Under the pieces are notes generated by a model. That model saw nothing but the letters and a program-made list of their open reading frames with translations, made no database searches and was not told where the DNA came from. A stretch of DNA of 64,000 nucleotides from Aphrophora alni (lineage: Eukaryota; Arthropoda; Insecta; Hemiptera; Aphrophoridae). The stretch is taken from NCBI GenBank assembly GCA_963513935.1, contig OY740769.1, forward strand, positions 39,707,120 through 39,771,119, read 5' to 3'. Below, piece after piece: positions 1-13,085 of the stretch. Positions within the stretch are counted from its first letter, which is position 1. Every line of letters begins with the position of its first letter. The translations under genes and the position numbers were made by a program.

Positions 1-631
1 AATTATGTTTATAAAGAATTCCTTTGTCTCCATTGACTCATATCTATTGTCATTACCCATAAAAGCTTCCAAGACCTGACTGCAATTGGTTCAGTAATAC
101 AGAACCCAGGTTACTAAAACAACTTGGTTTCATAAAATATCCGATTTCACCCTTATTTTTTGGTCCATTTTCACCGCATATAGTTTTAGCTCACATCATA
201 AAGTCATTAATTTTCTTGGGCAAGGTAAATGTGTAAGGTAAATAATATATTTACCTGAGAGAGTTGTTTGTGTCTTACTGGTTTTGAAGTTACTGTGACC
301 TAAAAATTCACCGAAATTCTAGTAGCCAACTTAGCTTTTCATTTGTAGAGATTTGATTATGGGGTTTTGCAATGATTGATTAAAGTAAGGAGGTTTTGAG
401 AGATATCTAATTTAAATCTAATTAATTACCAATTAGTTATCGGAACCCAACTAAGGTACCCTTAACCATAATAGGTTATTGGTTCAGGTATATAAGTACC
501 CATCTTCAGATCCAGAACGACCTAAGTATTCCCACACGATCAGAAGATGGTTACATAGATACGTGAAGCCGCGCTAATCACATAGTGATACATTGGATGA
601 GACTTAAGACAAATCAGGTACTGTACCCATT
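1..631. other. AT-rich flank, no recognised gene
   Basis: No gene is recognised. A 40-codon hydrophilic plus-strand frame is open at 455-577 between stops, just beyond a TATATAAG-like stretch, but it has no ATG and no family I know. A short GC-richer patch lies at 500-580. Confidence 0.4.
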
Positions 632-1195
632 ATAATTTATTGATTTTAACGCTTATACATTATTTTAACAAGTTAGTATTATTGATTAAATAATTATTTC
701 AAGTGAAACATTATTAAATAATAACATAACAAACATAACATAATAATAAAATATTAATATAACATTAATAATTACATTAATACATTTCGTTAGAAATGGA
801 ATCGAACCCAGGACCTTTGGCTCTCCGTGCCAATCCTCTACCAACTGAGCTATCCTTGATCGCTTCCCCGCATAGGACATACACTTTTCACTTGAATTTG
901 ATTTTTCTACAATTTTTGAGTTGAGGCAGGTAAATTACCTCGTTACAAGCGACACTAAAACTAATCTGTATACTCGGCTTGCAGCCTTTACGTGTGTGTA
1001 TAGTTTCATTAATTTATTGATTTTAACGCTTTTATTGATTTGTATTTATTGATTATATTGTTATACATTATTTTAACAAGCTAGTATTATTGATTAAATA
1101 ATTATTTAAAGTGAAAAATATACTAGCTAAACCGAGAATCTAACCCAAGACCTTTGGCTTTTCGCGTCAAACCTCTACCAAAAATTAAACACCAG
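632..1195. repeat. Two tandem copies of an AT-rich repeat with tRNA-like heads
   Basis: The stretch 632-708 (GATTTTAACGCTTATACATT onward, through TATTATTGATTAAATAATTA) recurs at 1010-1108 with small indels. In both copies it is followed on the plus strand by the reverse complement of a tRNA-like sequence, 790-858 in the first and about 1130-1180 in the second. The second head is more decayed. Read on the minus strand, each copy is a tRNA-like head followed by an AT-rich body, the layout of a tRNA-derived SINE. The family is not identified. Confidence 0.6.
790..858 (-). pseudogene. tRNA-like pseudogene or SINE head with intact Pol III boxes
   Basis: The minus strand carries a perfect A box (TAGCTCAGTTGG, plus positions 841-852) and B box (GGTTCGATTCC, 798-808) at normal tRNA spacing. 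The anticodon stem TTGGC/GCCAA pairs perfectly around a 7-nt loop, ACGGAGA. Position 33 is C rather than T, only two T-stem pairs form and the acceptor ends do not pair, so it should not fold as a functional tRNA. An 11-bp inverted repeat, TTCAAGTGAAA (698-708) and TTTCACTTGAA (886-896), brackets it. It could be a tRNA-derived SINE head or a degraded tRNA gene. The nominal anticodon GGA (Ser) should not be trusted. Confidence 0.65.
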
Positions 1196-1233
1196 TTAGG
1201 CAAAACTAATCTTCCAATACAGGACTACTAAGA

Positions 1234-1640
1234 TCTAGTTTTTAAAAACCATGAAGAGCATCGGGTTTTTAAACTTGCTGGCCTTTATATCTGCTTACCC
1301 ACCTTTATGGGGAAATATTGTCCAGGAATTGTCGTACAACAGTGCCGTATTGTGGTAGTTCACCAATTTGTAAAAACCAAAGTTATCTGTATCCTGTCCA
1401 AAAATATTTTGGAGTGCAGGCACGATCTGGTTGGTAAGCATCTCTAAATATTTCTCGAAATTCAAGTTTCCATCAATTACAAACGGTTCAACCAACTCGT
1501 TGTTTATTATTCCTGCCTAAATATTTACTTCAGAAGGGCTCATGCACAACATACCAATGAACATTTCTATCAGTCCAATAACGACAGTTGTTCCTGTTGA
1601 TATTGGCGTTTGTCATGAAAGTGGTCTAATCACTAAAGCA
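1234..1640 (-). pseudogene. Broken Tc1/mariner-type DDE transposase (C-terminal half)
   Basis: Minus-strand translation in shifting frames gives the ordered signature of an IS630-Tc1-mariner transposase. First comes CFSD followed by a stop where the FSDE glutamate would be (near 1630), then NINRNNCRYWTDRN, then a stop in place of tryptophan in the VNI-x-AG block, then EPFVIDGNLN and KYLEMLTNQIVPALQNIF. After a frame change there is VVRQFLDNI, and near 1240 a trace of the third catalytic block, NPM-x-F. The longest open piece is 66 codons (1295-1495). At least two stops and two frameshifts make it dead. No terminal repeats or TA target duplication were found. This is a fossil DNA transposon. 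Confidence 0.75.
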
Positions 1641-2862
1641 CTTAAACCCATTCGAGCACTTGTTACATTAAAACAGATATATAAGATATATAAGCAAGTT
1701 GGTAATAACTAATTTTTTCATGGAACATTTACATATGTTTTAATATTTTCTTAATAGTCAATATTTTAAGACTTCTTTAGTTTTTAGTATTATTTGATTA
1801 GTTTAACTGTTTAGAAGCTATATGCGCTCAAAGTTGTGAAATTACAGGGTTTATGGTGTTTTCAGAAATCAATTTTTCGTACCTAAAACAGTTGAACTGA
1901 ATTTAAAATTGAAACCTGGATAGACTGTAATGTATGCAAAAATATTAATAGTTTAAAGGCAACAAGTTGTTTTGTTTTTTTACTCACTTGACAGGATTAA
2001 AACTTGAAATATTATTGATGTAATAATAAATATCTTTTTCCTATTAAATTAAATACTGGCAAAACACTTTGATATCACATAGATATCAGGATATTATGGA
2101 TAATCTTTAATCCCTAAAACAGCTATGCAAATTTTACAATATAAAAACCTGCCTCTGCCTGAAAAACAATAAGAACAACAGTATTGTTATTAGACCATTT
2201 ATTTTGTCTCTAGTTACATTTTCATCTTAATTTGACTATTAACAAAATAGAAATATCGTTACCGAAAAGCTTTATTTTCCAAACTTTTAAAATCTTCAAG
2301 TAGCCTGTAGATCCTAAACTGTTAGCTATATCGAAAAATATCAAAGGACATTAAGTATTAAAATAATATTTTTTATTCAAAATCGCTATAAAACATTGGG
2401 ATTCCCTTATGAAAATTTAGAGCTGACGGCCATATTGGAAAAATACCTTTAGTTTTAACTAAAAGAGTCTGCAGTTTCCTTTTAAAGTTTATGACTGTTG
2501 CACTTATCACATAAAACAGCTGTCAAACTTGCTTGAGTCATCATGTATGGACTTTTTCCTGCAGGAAGAGGAGCCAATTTTACAAGGGGTTTAACCCCAA
2601 CAAGAATATTTTCAACTCATATACTGACATTATAGGACGCAGATTTATTTTGTTAGTGAACCCTTTAGTTTTCCGACGGCAACCATAGTATAATTATATT
2701 TCAATCTACAAGTTGTACGAATTAACTTCTTTCACAAAAAAGAAGGATTTTAATGTTTGAAACAACCAACAAATATATATCATTCACATCCAAGGAGTAT
2801 TAAAACAGGTCTTTGGATTATTCCACCTTCACTTTATATACCAATGTTCGAAAATGAAACAC

Positions 2863-2931
<69 letters not shown>

Positions 2932-4729
2932 TTTAATTAGTTTTAAGTACCAGCATATAAATTTCTTATTATAAGTAAAATAGCCTTTTTTTACTTAGCC
3001 TGTTTGTGTAAAATAGCAATGAAATTGGAAAATCCATTGCTATTTATTTTAAAAAAAAGATTTTAACAAAAGTACAAAAACCGTGAATATTAACTCAACT
3101 GTTTTAATTAAACAACTAAACCATAGGCAGTTACTTGTAATTATTACTACAAATAAAGATTTATTTTAGATTTTCATTATATACTGAGGTTGTCTTGAAT
3201 TTTATTCTGAAATAATAATTGTGAAGTTAAATAATTGGCAAAACTCATTGTCGTAATTTCAATTACATTGTTTTAGGGGGTAATTTTTGTATTATTTAAC
3301 ATGTAATGCAAATAATTGGTGCTTCTTTATTCTGGTGAGCTACGTATCTACTTTCTTGAACAGTAGTAAAAGTTCATCTGATGCTTTAAAGTTCCTCCAT
3401 AAGCCTTGTAGCACTTAGCCCTAAATTTTGTGTTACTCATGATAAGATAAACACTTTCGATATACCGCCAAAGTATACATAACTACTAAGTTTGATCAAA
3501 ATAGGTTGGTTGAAGTGAAAGAACACGAATAACAGATAAACTGTTCGAGACAGACATCATCACGCTTTTGTGTCAGAGATCCTCTAAACGGATTTTGCTT
3601 TTATTATATTCTAATACTTTTTGTATACCTACGGTACTACTAACTGCAAATGAGAATATAAAACAATGGTACTAATTCCAATATACTTGATTTTATTTAT
3701 ATCTTAGGCATCGTACATATTAATAAAACGGTTTCAGTACTAAAGATGTTAAGACAACACAATATTAGAATTGTTGAAAATGTTTAAAAAAAGAAGATAA
3801 TAAAAAAATATTACCTCTCAAAAAACAGTTATAATTAACAAGGGCTAAATATGAAACTGAATTTTTGTTGTATTTATTGAATATGCTACTTGTTTTGTTT
3901 TTTTTACTTATATGTTATTTTAAACCATATTTGGTCTATTAAGCTTATAATAAGTGTCGGAGAAATGGACTAATAAAGTGTCATAACTAATTATTATTTG
4001 ACTAGAATTATTTAGTTTTTATATGAATCTTCGAATTCTAGAATTGTTTGCAGTATTTGTACTACTAAAAACCCAAAACTTTGATATTTTACATTTAAGT
4101 CTGTTTATTTGAAATTCTGATATTTTACGGTAAAAAACTATATCTAAATATCTATTTGATTATGGTGTGTACAAGACAATATTTGAAATTCATACTTTAC
4201 ATTAAATAAGTCATATTGTTGTAGGAAAATGAGAAACAAAAATGTAATATAAAGTTGCTTTCAATTATATTTAGATGTCTGGAGCATAAAACGTTTAAAG
4301 TAGCAGTCATGTGTAGTTACTACATGCCTCGTTAGGTATTCATAAAAACGTATATATCTTTTGAAGAGGTAAGGGAAACATAGAACATAAATTAGTCATT
4401 AAACATTTGTTAAGAGACCAAGGAAATACGGAGTGTTCAGGAAAAAATTAGGAACGTAAATAAATTCCCTCACATTTATCGTAATTAGACACCTTATGTT
4501 TTGTGATAAATATTAGATTTTTTTTTAAATTCTACTGCCTTTTGCAATTATCCTAACAAACACAAACCAATCGAGGACTCTAATAATTATAAATGAATTT
4601 TAGTAATAGATATCATATCTATAATACTTGTCACTCATACAAAATGCATTGATATAAACTAATATAAAATGTATATAATGTAAAAAAAATATATATATAT
4701 ATATGTATATTTCTTCCTTTCTCACTATT
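1641..4729. other. AT-rich DNA without recognised genes
   Basis: I see no protein family or RNA gene here. A long (TA)n tract sits at 2869-2931. The rest is unique-looking AT-rich sequence with only short chance frames. Confidence 0.5.
2869..2931. repeat. (TA)n microsatellite
   Basis: About 30 uninterrupted TA units, ending with a small phase slip near 2924. Confidence 0.97.
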
Positions 4730-5440
4730 GGTATTGATACATTTTTAGAGTAAAGGCGATGAATATGTGTTGTTGTTAGAGTTGGGTTTTGTGGTTGAGT
4801 GTGTGAGAATGTGAAAGTTAGTTAAGTAAATGAAGTGTGTGCAAGACTAATAGCGTAGGTAAATTTGATTTGATTTTTAATTTTATTATTGATTGTGATT
4901 TTAGTTGTGAGATTTCATTTACATGAATGTTTTAATTTAATGATTACTCATATAATTAGCTATGTTCCGGTGCTTAGCACTTTCAAGTTTGATTTTACAA
5001 GCCATTTACTTTTCTTTATTCCTAATTAATAATGATTTAATTTCAGAAATTTTGCTTAACACTTAAAATATTTCATAAAGAGTTATAGTTTTATATTTAT
5101 GGTCAGATATTTTATGGTTTATTTTGCCTTTGAAATACGCTCATAATTTTATTATATTGAACTTGTTAAGTTGTTTACTCTTAACACACTTTTTTGGAAT
5201 AGCGTTTTTTTATTACGTCAGGTTGATTTGATTATTGTTTACTGGGGGGGGGACTGAAGCGTCTTCCCCACTTTATTTTTATTGGGTTAGTTATTTTATA
5301 TTTCCTTTGCATTTCACTGGTTGATATTTGTGTTTTTTTTTCTTATTGGAAGTTTGTTTTTTGAAATTGTATATTTCTCCTTGAAATTGTTTGAGTTCTA
5401 AGAGGGTTTTCTGTATAGTTTGCTAATAATTTCGTTGGGG
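4730..5440. other. Strongly strand-skewed, C-poor block
   Basis: For about 700 bp the plus strand is G/T-rich and nearly free of C. In 4741-4920 I count about five C against roughly 46 G. The block ends near an (AC)-rich patch at 5455-5475 and contains a G run at 5245-5253. No reading frame or family is recognised. Such skew can mark transcription direction or a TE untranslated region. Confidence 0.5.
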
Positions 5441-6529
5441 ACATCAAGTTTTCACACAAACACACACGCGCGCTACCTTCACACCCGCTGTAGATAAATT
5501 TAGGTACCTAAGTTTCCATGCAGATTTTTAAATCTTTGTTTAGGCCTAATTTGGTAATTTTATTTAATAAAGTAGGTTTTGTTCCGTTTATTTAAAATAT
5601 TGTTTCAGGGAATTTATATATTCTGTATTCTTGTAATTTAAGGTCGCTGTCTAAGTACCTGTGTAGTTAAAAAAGAAAAAAAAAGAAGGGAAATCAATAT
5701 TTGAAAAATATCCAATTATCTCATTTTATCTTAAGCCCTTTTGCCATACCGTAACTCAGATATTCAATGTTTTAACGTAACATTATATTTATAAATTTGT
5801 ATTCTATGGACACTTGTAAACTTATACTCATATATCGGTAATGTTTTAAACACAGCTATCAGAGTTCAGTGTAACAAAGACAATTTTTATATTTTACACC
5901 TCGTTGATTTTTCTTCTTATTCAACAGAACAAATGGACTCAACTTTATTTTAAGCAACTCTTTGTAGCTCACATTCCAACAAATGCACTCGCCTTTCATT
6001 GAATTCCATTCAGAAATAACAGCAGTAGCCAAGTTTCCTTTGTATAGAATAAAATCTCTTGTAAAATCAAATTTATTCCTGAAGTCGAAGAATGTTATTT
6101 TATGTAAATTCAGAACTATGTTTTTTATAGATTTTATCGAATATTTCAAACTCAGCATGCAGTTAATACGATGTTAGGGGGCAAAATTTCTGTTGCAGTT
6201 TTTTTTGTGAGTTCGCTCTTCTGTTGGCTTCAACCTTGAAATTAATATAATATACATATTACCAGATACACAAAATGAACGTGCACAGGCTCAAATACGT
6301 TTGAAACTTAACTGCAGTACACCTGTTTCAATCGGTTGCTACTATTTAAAATGTCTCGATATCTTTTACTTTACATGTATGAGGTATATAGGAAGTTATG
6401 CAAGGGCTTTGTGGATATATCCGTTATGAGGTGCAAAAGAGTTTTTTTTTTTTTTTTCAATAACTTATGACTATCGTTTGGCATCTGTCATATGTACACT
6501 GCTCTACACCACACACGAATAGACAAATT
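5441..6529. other. AT-rich DNA, no recognised gene
   Basis: Overlapping frames of 64-104 codons exist on both strands near 5859-6177, but they have low-complexity composition and no motif, so I do not call them. Confidence 0.4.
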
Positions 6530-6695
6530 TTTATTAAATTTGATATGTGGGTATATTGTGGATACATGTTGGGATTTTTCGTCGGATGCTTGTGATAATT
6601 CAAAATGTAGGGAAACTTGTGGAAAGACAAAACAACGGCTTTAACAAATTTGATCAATTTTCGTGAAGTGTAGTGTAGCTTCAAAGGTCGCAAGC
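6530..6695 (+). repeat. Dispersed repeat copy 1 (GATCAA-core family)
   Basis: Shares two blocks with 30880-31085 and 33825-34030: an AAATTTGATATGTGGGTA-type block, and about 100 bp later CGGCTTTAACAAATTTGATC followed by a GAAGTGTAG-CTTC stretch. Block order and spacing are the same at all three sites, so this is a diverged dispersed family. It does not appear to be coding. Confidence 0.6.
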
Positions 6696-8324
6696 AATAC
6701 TTACTAATCACACGTCTCTTAAAAGTGTTACTACGTAAGTTAAACTCGGACATGTGACTGTTATAAACCACGTGATGATAAAAAACGAAGAATATTCATA
6801 AATTTGGAAAATTATTGACCAAATCAGTGTGAAAAATTACTGGTAAAACATATTGCTTGTGTTTCAACAATAATCTTTAAAAAAAAAAACTAATCTTGGA
6901 CGCCATTATTAGAAGTTCATTGTACAATTTTTAAAGGAAGCACGACTTACGCTGTGGTAACGTTTTATGTACAAGACAAGGACGTTTATACTGCATTAAC
7001 ATTTACAAAGTAGATGATCATGGTTAATTTTCATATTTTGACAGACAACTACCAAACTGATATTTTTGGAAAGAATTGTTTTGTTAGTATTTATTTCGTT
7101 TTGTGGATGGTTGAAGTAGAAAGATTGTGCAATGTTTTACACCGTTTATTTCAATAAAATGAAATTATTACCTATTTTCTGCTAAATTTAATTGAAAAAT
7201 TTTTAAAATAACGGCTGCTATACCTTCATTCACGTTTAGTTGTGGTTTTGAGGCTGAGATTTTAAAATATAAAAGCCTTTGGTCTTTAAAAAACAGAAAT
7301 GATGGTAATTAATCCAATTCATAGGAAACTATTGACGACTAGATTTCCTACTTTCAACTTATGTTATTTTAAGCGATATTACAATAGTTAGATTTTCTAT
7401 AAACATTTTTTGCTCTTACGTCGCATTTATTTATGATTTTATGATATTTTCGTCTTTAATACATAGTGCACGAATGGTAAATACGAAAGTATCAGTGGTA
7501 TCTCAATAACATCAAAGGTTTTTTAACATAAATAATATTATAAATTTTACAAAATGGGTCAATTACTAAACATTGTTCTTAATAATTTTATAATTTATTA
7601 TGGGTAGTGGGCTAACTGTTGTGAAATTAAACTCAACCTTCAATAAATTTAAATATTATGAAGTTCCTCCAAATCAGATCCTTACTTAAACTTTTTTTTA
7701 AATTGTCAGTAACTTGTTTTAATGTAATTTAATTTGTACTTATAGTCTGAGGCATATCTTAAGTTCGGAAATAGCTTTAGCTCAGGGTTTCATTATGAAA
7801 CTAGTCAGGTTTAGTTTCCAACATAGACTTAGGCTACTAGGATTTGTTGGTCCGTCTCCTATTTTCCTCTCAAAACATTTTGAATATTTAAATGATGGAA
7901 ATTTTCTGAAAGAAATCAGAATGAACTACAATTATAATATGAACAATACATAGTTTTCTAATAACATTTAAATGGGAATATTCTAATATTCTTTATTCAA
8001 TTTTTTTAATGTCCGTTTATTTTTTAAAATCAGTGTGAGGCTAACAGACAGGCTCAAACATTGCATATCACTTAGAGGATATATTCATTTCACTAAATTA
8101 CAGTGTATTCATGATATTTTAACGTGTTCAAAAAAATCCTAATTCATTTAAAATGTTATTCTTGATTTGTGGTTTACAACCAAGTAACGCGTGAACCACC
8201 AATTATTATGAGTCACAACCAAGTAATTATGTGTGACACATTGTATATTAAACTTAAATTGCCCCAGGGTATCGGTTTCAAAAAGTAAGGTCTAGTCATT
8301 TGTGAAAGCAATAAGATTGCCTTG
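6696..8324. other. AT-rich DNA, no recognised gene
   Basis: Nothing beyond short chance frames and homopolymer runs was seen. Confidence 0.45.
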
Positions 8325-8470
8325 ACATTTACTACTGCATAGGGTATTTTAGAAAACAACTATTCCGAGAGCACAAATCCTTGCAGCATCCCATATCCGA
8401 CATTTACTACTTCTATGCATGCCTCGTTCACTTCGTTTGTTGCATCCTGTCGGTTAAGTACAAGCGGAAA
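8325..8470 (-). pseudogene. Reverse-transcriptase fossil of a non-LTR element
   Basis: The minus strand reads YLTDRMQQT, then after a one-base frame change and a short gap VNVGYGMLQGFVLSE, a stop, LFSKIPYA. This follows the order of a LINE reverse transcriptase between catalytic motifs A and C: the -YL-NR-Q- helix, the GVPQG-SVLGP-LF block (here GMLQGFVLSE-stop-LF) and the start of the YINDL stretch. Identity is clear from block order, but key residues have changed and the frame is broken. No other domain of this element is visible on either side. It does not derive from the LINE at 51.7-56.2 kb in any obvious way. Confidence 0.6.
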
Positions 8471-11400
8471 CGTTGGAGCTGAACTCCTGAATACATCCTA
8501 AATAGCAGTATAGGAGGAGCCTACAATAGCAGTATTAATGATAGCCTACAAATATTCACATTCATACGAATTTAGGAGATGATTACCACGTTTTTAGCCC
8601 ATCGTAAAAATGCCTCAAAATTTAAGCAAAAGTTTTACTTATTCTGTTTTTTCTCAGCAAAGTATTTGATATCATAAAATTTTTTTAAATGTTCAGAATT
8701 TGTAAAATAAATAAAATAAAACGATATACTTATTTTAAATTTTATAAACTATTGTTTTTTGGAATTTTTAAATCGTTTAAAATTTTATTAAATGGACATT
8801 TTACAACATTTCGTATTAAAACTAATTGATTAAGATTATATTTAAAAAATCTTTCTTAATTTTCTAATCTCCATTTATTAATCCCTTTCATTCACATTAG
8901 TGGTTGGATAAAACAAAGATTAAGTACTATAACTTATGGTAATTTATTTACTATATTCATCTCTGTAAAGGGGTGTACAATCTTTATCTAATTTGATGTA
9001 TTTCATAAGATCCAAATATCTGTAGAAAAAATAATTCAATATATTTACAACTTTGGTTGCATGAGAAAACTTCTCAAACTTATTATGTTTAAACTACCTA
9101 AATGTTGTCTATTGTTGATTTGGATTTTCGTTTACATCCTTATAAATTGTGTATATATTTTACGTAACATATATTTACTTAATTTATTTAAAAAATTTAA
9201 ATTTTAAGTTAGTACTCTTACATGTATTCATATGGTTTTTGTATAATTTTAGTTCCTTCAATTAATTCTAAAATCATGATCTCCACATAAAATTTTAATT
9301 TTGATCTGGTAGTCTAGATTGGAACTAGGCACATCACATGGTTCATAAAAATAGATTAAACTTATTTGAAATAAATGTCAAAGGCGGAGCCCAATTACAT
9401 TTTAGTATTCATCTAACAATTTTTCATGATGTAAATTCTGTATTCATATTTATGGTTCCTTATTCATGACAACACCCTCACATTTGAGACACTCATTACA
9501 GTCAAATTACATTGTATGGCTCACTCCTGTTTCGGTCACTCAGCTAATATATATATTCGAGTTGAACCAGTGATATTTGATTCCTAGAAATAGTATAAAT
9601 GTAAAGGTAATTCCTGACGTTACGCGTCAAAGCAATTAATTGAGGTAAAGAAATATTTTACTTTTGTAGAATTTTATAATTTAAAACCAAGGAGCAGTTT
9701 GAAAAGAGTTTTCTTTAATTTGAATTTATATGTTTATATTTGATGTAATTTTCTATCTAATAACGTATTTTAATTTAACTTTAAACATTTAATTAAAAAA
9801 CTTATTTAGTGTTTAAACATGTATAGAATGAATTTTGTAACAAAAAACTCTCTTAATAGAATATTATAATTTATTTTTAGTAATTTAAAATTTTCAAATA
9901 TCTTTTAATGTAGATATCTTTAAATAAGATATGTGATTGTAATAGTTTTATAAAAACCTGTACGAATCCATTTGAGGCATTAAAAAAAATGTTTAAATAG
10001 ACATGATATAAATTGGTTTAGGTATTTTCATTTAACCGTGTCTAAATAACAATCTGTTTTATTATTGTTTCAGCAACATTTTAAAACTTCATTTTACTTT
10101 TGCAACATCTTTCTTTTAAAGCGTGTAACTATAAATTTAAACAGAATTAGGGCCTTCTAACGTTTTATCGATCCACCGATTTTAATTACCAAATATTCAT
10201 TAAACAAACTTTTAAAGTGTAAGGCTTAATTAATTTATATGTTAAGTATCGGTGCATGTTGAACATTTATATAATTTTCAGTATTTTATCATATGTCAGT
10301 TTGAATTTGTTTGTTCTCAAAATGTATTAAAAAAATCACAAATAAATGTGTGGGTCTGCTAGCAATATTTCGGATCTCAGTCATCCAAGAACTCTTTCTA
10401 CATTTTGTAAATAAATCATGACTAAAATTTTTCTCTGTTAAAAAAAAAAAAAAAATTAAATTAATACTATGTAATATGCTTGATTTAGTGGAAGTCTTTT
10501 TTATTATCAAAATTAAAGGTTCCGTTTAAATTCGTTAGATAAAAAGATAAATTCATGTTCGTAAAAAAATTAAATTAAAATAATTATTTTTCATAATTAA
10601 AAAATAGAAAATTGCGTGGCTGATTAAATCAGTTTTGTTCTTTTGAACTTCTTGTTAAAAAAAGTCTTAAAATATATATATTTAAGAAAATAATAATAAA
10701 TAAGAATCCTTCAATATTAACCTATTTTATTCCAATTAAAGCGTTAGGATAAACACATAACTCAAACTCGGCGCTGCATTTATTTCATGTTGTTAACTTA
10801 AATATGAATGTTTCTTGTTTGTGGTTTCATGTAAATTGAAATTGTGCATTATTCGGTTGTCTCGTCTCAATTGAATGCTTAACCCAGAAAAACTTTCTTT
10901 CAAATGCTGTGGCGAAACGTGGTTATCCCCAAAATTTAACTCTACATCAATGTTGTACTATTTTTAGTTGTATATGGTGTACTTAGTTTTAGAAGGATAA
11001 CGGGTTTATATTTTTAAAATAAACTACTATTTAATTTCGTCTAATAATATTAATATATGTCGTTTATTTAGTATATTTAAATTTCTCGAAAACGTCTGGA
11101 ACTATCCTAAGAATGTAACGTACCAATAGAGAAAACCAAAATTACATAACCACTGTAAATTTTTGGTAAGTTATACTACCCTTGAAACAGATTTCAATTT
11201 AAATAGAAATGTTAGTTATTAAAGTTATCACTTTCAAAATGACGTGTATTTAAATATAGTTTGCTGATAATGTTAGTTTAATTGCAGTAAAGGTAAAATA
11301 AATTTAAATAAAGGTAATGTCAAACAGAACTTAGGTTTTAGTTTCAACATTTACAATAACAGGTTTTTTAAAGAATTCTACGGGAAATGTTTTTTTTATT

Positions 11401-13085
11401 AAAATCTATGAAGTACTGCAAGGGATATTGCATTTTCCCATATAAGTTGAAATGTAAATGTACTATTTTAAACATCATATACATCTGTTCTAACTAGTCT
11501 GTCATGATTTCAGTTAAACCCATCCAATATTTTAAACAAAACAAGTACTTTTCCAAACACGTTTTGACGAATCAGGTATTATTAAAACGTAAAGATATAA
11601 AAATCTAAGGGAATGACGTATTGAAATATAAATTTTAACAATAACATAAAATTGAAACGTTTAGTTTATCTGGCAGATCTATATATCACGCAATAGTTCT
11701 GAAATTAAATATCGTTCATTGGATAAAAATGACAGTAATACTGTTTCGTACATAATTTAATGTTTAATTATATTAGTTTTATATACAAAATGAATTATTT
11801 TACACATGCAAAAACACAGCATTTTCCTAGGTAAAATAAAATTCAATAATTATAATCACGTTTTATCTTCAATGCAATATTTTGAATATCTTTATCTATA
11901 CAATATCCTAGTCATTTTTTAAAAACTTTAATACCATCATTTCTCACATTCGGTGCTTTAGAATCCTGCAGCATAATTTACCTAATTTCATTTTTGATAA
12001 TGATTAGACCTATGAAACTAAAACCGAGACAATATTATATGCATCAATACCAACCCCCAGAATTATTTTTACAATAATCCATTTTCATATGAATGGCTGT
12101 ATATTTATGTATTTTTTTTTTTTTTACCATCAGAAATCACTATTTCATGTAAGACCAAATAATTTAACGCTCTACTAATTATAAAATCAGCTAAACACTA
12201 ACACTATTTAAAAACATTTGTGCTGTTTATCGAATTTTAGAACAATATTTTGTAAACAACAGGATCTCACCAAAACTTCCAAAAAACCTTACGACTTGAT
12301 CAGAAGTTGTTTTTTGTACGAATTGACACTTTCAACATAACTGTTTAATTGTGGGGAGAATTAATTATTATAAATAGTTTTTTAAAAAATATAATTTCCA
12401 TGAGGTTACATTTCCAGAAAATCACATGGAACTATATACGTATATAATTGAGTTAAATATAAATAAATATATATCTTTTATTTTTTAGAAGAAATCCTAC
12501 TTTAAAATAAATTCTTTTTATTCATAATTGCTTAGAAACGTAGGAGTTATAGTTTTTTGGCTTTTCTCACTTTTATGGTAACAAAATCAATTTAATTTTT
12601 TTGCTAATCAAACCAAAGATTTCAATTGTTCTGGAATATCGTTGAAAGTCGTATTTGTATGATAAAGTTAATTAAATCACAATATAGGAAATCCCTCTCC
12701 TGTAGTAGGAAATAGATATGATGGAAGGTAATATTTTAGTCTGTGAGTTTTGTTTTATGAACAAACTTAATTGATTTAACCTATTTGTCATTTATTAGTA
12801 TTTTGTCTTTCTTGTTATTTTTATTATTATTATTACATCTAATATAAAATATTTGAGAATTGCTTGTGCCTTTTTTATTTTCATTTAATTTTTGAAGTAC
12901 TCATATTTCGTTGTAATATAATTTCGTAAAAGGGTATTTGCCGCAGTGTTTAAAGTCTTTTTTCTTTAAAAAATGATAAATTGTGAAGACACAAATGTAA
13001 CGTTATACTTTACGTGGAGTAAAATAAGATTAGACCAATTTAGAAACACAATACTTACTCACCATGAATGGTCAATATTAAGAAA
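8471..13085. other. AT-rich DNA, no recognised gene
   Basis: Long AT-rich stretch, plausibly intron or intergenic. A poly-A run lies at 10439-10455 and a poly-T run at 12112-12125. No domain, RNA gene or transposon end was recognised. Confidence 0.45.

Noticed and set aside
790..858. Functional tRNA-Ser(GGA)
   Set aside because: Acceptor ends do not pair, the T stem is mostly lost, position 33 is C and the long variable arm of serine tRNAs is absent.
686..880. 64-codon minus frame MSYAGKRSRIAQLVEDW...
   Set aside because: It is a translation of the tRNA-like sequence; the IAQLVE-type peptide is a familiar artefact of reading through tRNA D-arm sequence.
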